This document shows, in pieces, positions 1-9,300 of a stretch of DNA of 11,621 bases (position 1 is its first letter; each line of letters begins with the position of its first letter). The translations under genes and the position numbers were made by a program. The notes beneath the pieces were generated by a model. That model was not told where the DNA came from. It searched no databases and saw only the letters and a program-made list of their open reading frames with translations. Where the stretch lies: NCBI GenBank assembly GCA_027596195.1, contig JADGJG010000861.1, forward strand, positions 1 to 11,621, written 5' to 3'. The stretch is from Podochytrium sp. JEL0797. Its lineage: Eukaryota > Chytridiomycota > Chytridiomycetes > Chytridiales > Chytriomycetaceae.

Positions 1-1
1 A

Positions 2-253
2 CAGGAAGAAGTCCAAATCTCCATCAAAGACCAAGTCCTCACTCTCTCTGGCGAGCGCACATCCCACTCTGAAATCAAGGACGAGAACCGCTTCTTCACC
101 GAACGCTCGGTCGGAAAGTTCACGCGCTCCATTCGCCTACCCGACGATGCCGACGCCGACAAGGTGGTGGCCAAGATGGACCATGGTGTTCTCGAGTTGA
201 CTCTTGCCAAGAAGCCCGCCGACGCTGGAGTCAAGAAGATTACTGTGCAGTGA
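2..253 (+). CDS. Hsp20/alpha-crystallin small heat-shock protein, 3' end
   Basis: The frame is open from the left edge to TGA at 251-253 and gives 83 residues, the C-terminal part of a small heat-shock protein; the N-terminal arm and first strands lie outside the window. Small heat-shock proteins are ATP-independent chaperones that bind unfolding proteins and assemble into oligomers. Seen in the sequence: a beta-strand pattern starting EEVQISIKDQVLTLSGER, then RFFTERSVGKFTRSIRLP, the family signature GVLELTLAK preceded by a conserved D/N-H turn, and a C-terminal ITV, which matches the I-x-I/V motif used for oligomer contacts. The chain ends two residues later at VQ. Codon third positions are GC-rich, as in the neighbouring genes. 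It converges on the minus-strand U2SURP-like gene. Family assignment is firm; the start and any upstream introns cannot be seen. Confidence 0.9.
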   Translation, partial: QEEVQISIKDQVLTLSGERTSHSEIKDENRFFTERSVGKFTRSIRLPDDADADKVVAKMDHGVLELTLAKKPADAGVKKITVQ

Positions 254-802
254 AGACCGAGAATGGTGTGAGGGGAGGTCGCGAATTCGTGTTTTTCTTA
301 TTTTTTGTATATTTTAGTTTGTTTTGCGAAATGAAAAAGATCTCCCCCCAATTTTTTTATGCGCCTTTCTCTCCAATTAATCTCAAATCTCAAATCGACT
401 CGCATGGCGGTGACGCCGAAAAATTATTCTGTGAAGGTGGTGCACGATTGCACCAGCACTGGAATGGAGTGAGAAGATAAACGAGAATGATATTCAAAAG
501 GAAATTAGGACTGAGTCGAGGCTGGAATAACATAAATAAGGGGAGATTTCACCAATAACTGATAGAAAGTCTTTAACCCAGCCTCGACCGCAACCGACTG
601 CAACCGAGTCAAGTTGCGAGCTGGACAGAAGCAACTCAATACGTGGAGCGCGTGAGCAATTTGAACGGCCACGATTCCTTCAAGTTTCCCCTTTTTCTTA
701 TTCATTTTTCCCTGTGTCTCCTTCCTGAATGCCATCTCATTTCTCTTGTTCTTTTCGTCTTTTTATGGGTAGAGAGCCAAAAAATCCCACGCGGCGACGT
801 TT
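254..802. other. Convergent intergenic spacer and 3' UTRs
   Basis: This 549-bp stretch separates the stop of the Hsp20 gene from the 3' end of the U2SURP-like gene. It is AT-richer than its surroundings, with T-rich runs after the Hsp20 stop (around 290-330) that may serve 3' end formation. The short open frames in it have no recognisable protein character and I do not call them genes. The only structure I see is an 11-bp inverted repeat (515-525 with 578-588). Confidence 0.6.
515..588. repeat. 11-bp perfect inverted repeat with 52-nt loop
   Basis: GTCGAGGCTGG at 515-525 is the exact reverse complement of CCAGCCTCGAC at 578-588. The match does not extend outward and there are no clear flanking target-site duplications, so it is not obviously a transposon end. 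It could form a hairpin in either convergent transcript's 3' region. A partial direct repeat (GCAACCGACT / GCAACCGAGT) follows at about 590-608. Confidence 0.45.
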
Positions 803-808
803 TTTATT
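803..808 (-). promoter_or_regulatory. AATAAA polyadenylation signal of the U2SURP-like gene
   Basis: Read on the minus strand, a canonical AATAAA lies 12 nt past the TGA of the U2SURP-like gene (821-823). Its position fits a very short 3' UTR. The assignment rests only on motif and position. Confidence 0.45.
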
Positions 809-820
809 CCAATTCCACAA

Positions 821-1780
821 TCAATCTTCCTCCGAAGAATCATCTTGAAACACACTCGCTGCTCCCGCCACCACGCGACTCGCCGGCTTCGAAACCCGCG
901 GCGCCTGCGGCACCACCGACTTTGGCGCCACAGCGGCGGAAGTCATGGCAGGCATAAACTTTGTAGCCGCAGAAGCACCAGCAGCAGGCAAGAACCCAGA
1001 AACCCGCGTCGTACCCACCCCTCCTCCCCCAATCGGCGCAAACTTACTCCCCCCCACCCTCTCCTCCTCACCCCCACCCGAAATAGGCTTAAACCCAGCC
1101 CCCCCACACACCCCCTCCTCCTCTCCGTTCTCTCCTCCCTTGTCCTTCCCATCCACCTCCATCGGAACCCCATCCACATCCTCCTCCTCCCCCTCCCCCC
1201 CACCACCACGTTCCTCCCCCCCAACCCTCCCTTCACACCCCTCCCGAAACCCCTCCCGTAACCCCTCAATCACACCCGCCCCAAAAACCCCCCATCGCTC
1301 CCAAACCCCAACAACCCCCATAACCCCCCTCCTCCACTGCTCCGCCCGTAACCGCGCCCCAACCCGCCTCCAACACTCTCCAAAATGCACAAACACCCGC
1401 TTCATCCCTTTCTCCACTAACCCGCGATACTTCCACGCTTGTGCGACTCCCGGGTTCCCAGCGTTATGTAACAAATCACTCACACAGTGCAACCGCGCGA
1501 GTTTGTGCGGAAGGAGTGGAGTCGAAGGGTGCGTCAGCGACTGAAGAAGTGTCTCCACAATTGCAGCAGGAGCCGTCGACGCATGCGAAAGCGCAAGAAG
1601 CGTAATACGCCCAATTTGCGCGCGAGAGTTGGTAGTCAGGAGCCGGAGTCGAGTTTGGAGTCGATGCATGTGTCGCGGGTGGAATTGTTTTTTGGGTTTA
1701 GGTGTGGATCGGGATCGAGAGTGGTGGTGGCGGCGGCGGCGGCGCGGCCGCCCGCCCCGCCCGCGCTCTTCGGTTAGGAA
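821..1780 (-). CDS. U2SURP/SR140-like U2 snRNP-associated protein, C-terminal part (CID domain and acidic tail)
   Basis: U2SURP (SR140) is a U2 snRNP-associated splicing factor; family members carry an RRM, a SURP module and a CID (RNA polymerase II CTD-interacting fold). Only the CID and tail are here. Counting from the ATG at 1667-1669 (282 residues), the CID covers about residues 10-140: paired helices with the family pattern IGRITLLALSHA, LARLHCVSDLLHNAG, AWKYRGLVEKGMK and VWERWGVFGAGVIEGLREGF, resembling the DAMVFCLNNA / KIARLYLVSDVLYNSS / WEDWAIYP segments of animal U2SURP. Near residue 165 is EDVDGVPMEVDG, a version of the family's DLDGVPI repeats. The rest is Gly/Glu/Val-rich and ends in DDSSEED. 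The frame stays open upstream to a TTTCTTCAG acceptor at 1781, so I take 1780 as the exon edge. The RRM and SURP exons are absent and PRP4 lies there instead. It is either a broken 3' part or, if ATG 1669 is used, a stand-alone CID protein. Confidence 0.8.
   Translation of the reverse strand, partial: FLTEERGRGGRPRRRRRHHHSRSRSTPKPKKQFHPRHMHRLQTRLRLLTTNSRAQIGRITLLALSHASTAPAAIVETLLQSLTHPSTPLLPHKLARLHCVSDLLHNAGNPGVAQAWKYRGLVEKGMKRVFVHFGECWRRVGARLRAEQWRRGVMGVVGVWERWGVFGAGVIEGLREGFREGCEGRVGGEERGGGGEGEEEDVDGVPMEVDGKDKGGENGEEEGVCGGAGFKPISGGGEEERVGGSKFAPIGGGGVGTTRVSGFLPAAGASAATKFMPAMTSAAVAPKSVVPQAPRVSKPASRVVAGAASVFQDDSSEED
1180..1232 (-). other. G-rich coding tract with G-quadruplex potential
   Basis: On the coding (minus) strand of the U2SURP-like tail there are closely spaced runs of three to seven G separated by short linkers. 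They encode a Gly/Glu/Val-rich stretch and meet the usual G3+N1-7 pattern. This is a compositional observation; folding is not demonstrated. Confidence 0.35.
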
Positions 1781-4356
<2,576 letters not shown>

Positions 4357-4392
4357 TTTCGTGATCTTTTTTTTGAAAACTTTTCGTATATA

Positions 4393-4408
4393 CTTGTAAA
4401 CTTGTAAA
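4393..4408. repeat. Tandem 8-bp repeat at the MYND A / PRP4 boundary
   Basis: CTTGTAAA occurs twice head to tail. It sits just where the 3' end of MYND copy A stops resembling copy B. Replication slippage here may have removed the stop codon that copy B still has. The cause is inference. Confidence 0.5.
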
Positions 4409-5447
4409 CTCATCAAACCCAACCTGTCCTCTCCACATGCGATCCGTAAACTTGCCCTGCTCAATCGCTGCAGTGCGTTCTGACAGGAAATGCGCCATCT
4501 CAGCCAAGCAGCTCGGCTGAAACTCGCACGAGTACTCCAAATCAAACAAGGCTCCATGCAAAAGTTTGTTCATCATTCCTTCAATCCCGGCGGGATTTTG
4601 CCGCTTCTTGCGCGTCACGATTTCGAGTTTGCACACAATCATGTTGCCGCGCACTTTGGACGCGTCTTCCACTTGCGGGTGCAGTCCGCGAGCATAGTAG
4701 GAAGTCTTCAAATTGGGTGCCTGACTCTCATTTTGGAAGCAGTCGTCATAAATGACAAACAGGCAGAACGGGTTCTCTTTCGGCTCATATCCGCGCACAA
4801 ACTCGGCAGACCACCTGCCCGATGTGAACCCGAATTTTTTGCTTAATTTGGCGTTCAGAGAGTCCGGAGCCATGGAGGAAGATGTGCATGGGAGCCAATT
4901 GGGCCAGATTTTGAACATGTCGTCTTCGACGCCAGAGAGTGTCTTTTCGCAAATCTCGCCAAGCGTGTTGAATTTTTTGGTTGCTGCGACTTTGACAAAT
5001 TCATGTCCCTCGAAATACGCGGCTGGGAGGCCATCGAACGCGCTGGGGTTGGTTGAAACGACGTATCGATGGGGATTTGGTTTGCAAGCAATCTTGTGTG
5101 ATTGCTTCCAGTGCGCCCTCTGACACACGGTGCCACAATAATACGTGACTTTGCATCTGGATTTTGGTGGGGTTGGCATCAGGCGACTGGCCAAACTAGC
5201 ACAAAAAAACATCCTTGCTTACCCGCCACAAGGTTTGAGCTCGAGGCTCATTTTCCAACACCCCACGCAACACCGTCGACGTGTCAATTTGATCTTTTCT
5301 TGAGTGGTCATGGATTCGAGGCAAACCCAACCAAAGCTCGACACGGGACTCACACTTTCGACTTGTTCGTTCCAGAGGTCGGGATTCAAGAAGCGGCGGC
5401 GGTGGATGCCTTGTGCGTGTTCGATGGCTGTCATGACAATTCTTTTT

Positions 5448-5453
5448 CACGTG
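5448..5453. promoter_or_regulatory. CACGTG (E-box-like) palindrome before MYND copy A
   Basis: A perfect CACGTG palindrome lies 13 nt upstream of the copy A ATG, next to an A-rich stretch on the transcribed strand. In the duplicated exon-1 relic the equivalent bases read CACTTG on the plus strand, so the palindrome is lost there. CACGTG is the classic site for bHLH factors; use here is a guess from sequence only. Confidence 0.3.
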
Positions 5454-5553
5454 ATTTTTTTTAATATGCGGGTTCCCAAAAAATGAGAATAGGGGTGTGA
5501 GCCTTGATTCCACCCCGCCCTCATGCCAATTTTTTGAAGCGAATAGTGGGCTT

Positions 5554-5664
5554 ACACTTTCGACTTATTCTTTCCAGAGGTCGGGATTCAAGAAGCGACG
5601 GCGGTGGATGCCTTGCGCGTTTCGACGGCGGTCATAACAAATATTTTTCACTTGATTTTTTTCC
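5554..5664 (-). pseudogene. Broken duplicate of MYND exon 1 and its promoter
   Basis: Bases 5554-5664 align with 5352-5463 (5' part of MYND copy A exon 1 plus upstream T-rich DNA) with scattered substitutions. The equivalent ATG is kept at 5633-5635, but one base is missing within the sixth codon, so the frame meets TGA at 5588-5590 after 15 codons. Further on, a CAA codon has become TAA. The zinc-finger part of exon 1 is not present. It is a dead first-exon copy, placed about 200 bp upstream of the live one. Confidence 0.75.
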
Positions 5665-5734
5665 CAAAACGCGAATTTAAACTGAAGATGTTTTGTTCTA
5701 AGGAATGCACAACCCTTGGCTCCACACCATCATA

Positions 5735-5754
5735 GTGTCGTTGCCAAGACTCAA
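5735..5754 (-). pseudogene. 20-bp relic of the PRP4 coding start
   Basis: On the minus strand 5754-5735 matches the first 20 nt of the PRP4 coding sequence (4356-4337) at 18 of 20 positions; the ATG has become TTG. It lies downstream of truncated MYND copy B just as the true PRP4 start lies downstream of copy A. This shows the duplication covered the MYND 3' end and the PRP4 5' end. Confidence 0.7.
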
Positions 5755-5817
5755 TCCCGCAGTACTTCCAAAAAAATATATAAAATTGACAAAATCTCTT
5801 TTTCCAGAACAATCAAT

Positions 5818-6240
5818 TCATTTCGAACTCCCAAGCTCGTCAAGCGCAATCTGTCCTCTCCACATGCGATCCGTAAACTTGCCCTGCTCAATCGCCACCA
5901 TGCGTTCCGACAGAAAATGCGCAATCTCAGCCAAGCAGCTCGGCTGAAACTCGCAGGAGTACTCCAAATCAAACAAGGCTCCATGCAAAAGTTTGTTCAT
6001 CATTCCTTCAATCCCGGCGGGATTTTGTTTGCGCGTCACGATTTCGAGTTTGCACACAATCATGTTGCGTCGCACTTTGGACGCGTCTTCCACTTCTTGC
6101 GGGAGCAGCTCGCGACCGTGATACGAAGTCTCCAAATTGGGAGCCTGGTTCGCGTCTTGGAAGCAGTCATCATCCATTACAAAATAACAGAACGGATTCT
6201 CTTTCAGCTCGTACCAGCGTACTGAATAGTGCCCGATAGA
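5818..6240 (-). pseudogene. MYND-protein copy B, 5'-truncated
   Basis: The frame encodes about 135 residues closely matching the C-terminal domain of copy A, from ENPFC to FTDRMWRGQ, with long identical stretches such as QNPAGIEGMMNKLLHGALFD. Differences are mostly substitutions plus loss of two residues after VTRK, which suggests some selection or a recent origin. It then reads IALDELGSSK and stops at TGA 5818-5820, probably the ancestral ending. The MYND finger, exon 1 and first intron are absent: similarity to copy A starts near ATCGGGCA at about 6234 after a small deletion, and upstream sequence belongs to the 3' end of the large gene. No ATG precedes the conserved part in frame. It is most simply a fragment; a possible acceptor (CTATTCAG, exon from 6221) could make it a terminal exon of the upstream gene. 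Confidence 0.75.
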
Positions 6241-6316
6241 AGCAACATTAATGAAAAAATTCAATTCCAATAGAGGAAAGAAGAAAAAAAATGTGACTCA
6301 CAGTTGGGTTGGAGGG

Positions 6317-9300
6317 TTACCCGTCGGCACTGCCGGTCAGTCCTTTCCTGGGGATGACGGTCGAACTGAAGTACCACGACTGCGAGAGGCAGTACGCGAT
6401 CGCGAACGCGATGACGAGAATCATGAAAGCAGCCTTGAAATCCCGCGGATACTCCATGCGACACAATGGGATGGAGCAGCGAAACATCAACGCGTTTGCA
6501 ATGACGCATTTCCGATGGCAGTGGAGGCACAGCATCATCGAGCAATCCTCTGGGCTGATGAGGGACGAATGGTGGACACCAGTGTTGATTTGCCACTTGA
6601 TCATGTTGTTTTTGATCCGTTCGCGAATACGGACGTGCCTGGCGTAGGCGAGACTCGTTTTGACATACCCTGTTTGGATTGTTTGAGTCTGCGAGAAGGG
6701 AAAAATTGCAGGAAAAATTGACCAAAAAAAATTCACTCTCACCAGCCAAACTGCGACCACTCGCCTTCCACTTGTTGACCTTCTGCGAGTTGAAGTCGGA
6801 GGTGACTGTGACATCCATCCTTGAACAGTAGTCAGCCAACTGATCCCCAACACTCTTGGACTCCCTCATCAGCCGTTTCCAGATGCGTGCATTCTGCAGT
6901 CTTTCCTCCGAACTGACACACCTACTCTCCCGCAACACATAAAAAGCCGAACCCGCCTGATCACTCTCCCTTCTCACTCACTCCAACTCCGCCACCAAAG
7001 CATCCACACATGCCTTGTCTGCCTCACGAGTTTCGGCCCCTGCCATCCGCAAAGCATCCCCCGCCAAGCTGAACTCCGCAAATGTTGCCTCAACCTCCCT
7101 TTCGAGTTGCTGATACTCTTCCTTTCGAGCTGCCACATCAACGTCCGCATCTGCCCGCATGCCCACTGCCAAATCGTTCTTGGCCATGCGGTTCGTCAAA
7201 TACTTGACATCCCGCTGATTCCCAACCCCCGCCTCCGCCTTGACCCGATTGGTGTCGACGCTGGTGCCCACGACTTTGCTGCCAGCATCCCACGCGTTTG
7301 CCTTGGCTTCAGACGGAACAGCCTTCAGATCATAGAGGTCATATTGGAACCACAGTTTGGCAGTGCGCAGCAACTCGAATTCGGGGCCATCTCGCATGGC
7401 ATCATACTCAAAGCACGCCTTGCCCAATTCTTCCATTCGGACAAGCTCGGATATCTCCAGCCACTTGCCACGATTTGGCCATGTTGAGAACTCGAGGTCA
7501 AACAATCGGATCAAGTTGCGTGCACCGCTGCGATCAGGATCGTCACTCTTGAGGTCCTTGAAGAGGTCGCGTACATTTTCCGCAAACCTGTCCCAGAAGA
7601 TTTTGGTTTCCTGGGATGACCCGCGACAGCGAGAGTTGTTCGTCGGTTTCGGAATGACGTCCCAGAACAGCTGTGGGAGGCCCGCCTTGTCGAGCTTCTG
7701 AAGTGCATCCTTCGACAAGTACCGCGTTTTCAGGGGCGCGTAGACAGTGAACTCGCTCTGGGAGAGCACATTCTTCATGAAGCCAAACACAAACTCCCCG
7801 GGGGCAAACGAGACTTTTTCATTGTTGGTGGGGAATGGGATGGGTCTCGGATGGTCCAATTCGAGTCGGATCGTTCCACTGGGGAGCCGGATTTCGACAC
7901 GCTCGACATACACACAATCACGGTCCTTGCCGCCACGTTGGAGGGCAAACCGACGCAGGAAACCCACTGAGAAGTCCTTGTCCAATACGGACGGCTGGAT
8001 CCAGTCCTTGTGGCCGCGAATTCGAAGAAACACGCCACTCTTACCCAACTGACCGGAAAACACAACATTGATGTCGATGGAACGCACATTGAGTTCTGTT
8101 GGAAGAGAATCCCTCCAGCAATCCACGCCTTGTTGGTGCTCAAGACTTCACTCAAAACGCCCTCCTTCACTTTCGATTTGTTGTTGGTCTTCCACGACAC
8201 AAAGTTGCCTTGCACGCTGTTGGCAGCGTTCTTGAGCAAAACAGACCCAAGCAGAGGCCCGAAAACCGTTCCAAACTTGAACTTGTTCTGAACGTGAGTG
8301 ACATTCTCCAGTCCATCCACAACGTCGTCCCAATCCTTCCACCGAACCGCAGAAATGGATGAGAATGCGGTGTCTGTCATCTTGCGGATGTGATGGTTCC
8401 AGTGATACGAAATTGGTTGCAGAATTCCGGCAAGTCTGCTCCATTCACGCCGCCGAATCTCCTCCAAAGACCCATCAAACTGCTGGTCCCCACCCGCATC
8501 CACATCCGCATCCTTGGCACCCGCACCCGCATTCTTGTCACCCGCACCAGCATCCCCGGCGCCCGCATCCCCGGCAGCCACACCTGCACCCACACCCACC
8601 CTCCTCCTCCACAACAACATCCACTCGCACATGCACCTCACTGGAAACGCTGAAGCAGGGTGTGAGCATCTTGAGAAAGTCCCATGGAAGGTTTCGAGTA
8701 GCAGATGGCTTCAGGGAAATCTTTTGGCCAAACATGGGGGCTTTCGCATATGGTGCGCTTTGATCCACCAGTGAATCCAACCGTGAGGGAGCCGAGAGAA
8801 TGAACTGGGAAATGATGACCTCGTCTTTGGTCATGGGAATGGTGAGGACGGCAGGATCGGCGTTGTTGAAAATCTTTTCGGTATTCTGGCCCCTGCGACT
8901 CTTGCCCTCACCAACTTCCAAGGAGTGATATGCACAGATGGTGAGCAAACTTCGGTTGTCTCCAAAGGGGTGCAGTGCGGGATCCTGTTTGGCGGGTTGG
9001 AGTTTGCGATAGTACGCAAGCGCATGCAAATTCTCAGTTGCTTTGAGGTGGGAGATTCCAGAGGCGTCAAAGACAAGAACGACCTTGGATTTCTGTTGCG
9101 TAAAATAAAATAAATTAATTTGTCGGCCCCGAAAAAAAACTTTGAAAAAAACTTGCCTCAATCTCCGCCATTGTCAGCTCCCTGGGCCCCTTCCCCTCCC
9201 CCACAACCTTCCCTGGTTTCGCAGCCTCCTGGTGCCGCTTCACGAGTGCACGAATCGCTGCAAAGTCTTGCGTCACTGGGTCAACTCTGGCAAATGTGTG

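Noticed and set aside
250..480. Open frame following the Hsp20 stop
   Set aside because: Low-complexity Phe-rich start in AT-rich 3' UTR, no homology I can see.
945..1544. Long plus-strand open frame opposite the U2SURP-like gene
   Set aside because: Its Pro/Ser/Thr-rich product mirrors the G-rich minus-strand codons; the minus strand has clear CID homology.
6251..6721. Plus-strand open frames opposite the membrane-anchor exon
   Set aside because: Third-position GC bias and the hydrophobic helix support the minus strand only.
6978..6980. Stop codon ending the 8095-6982 exon as a gene end
   Set aside because: It lies within a GTGAGT donor; the 69-nt intron 6913-6981 continues the frame in phase into the next exon.
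8096..8151. Apparent frameshift in the large gene
   Set aside because: A 56-nt GT-AG intron (donor GTGAAG, acceptor CCAACAG) joins the two frames in phase, so no sequence error is needed.
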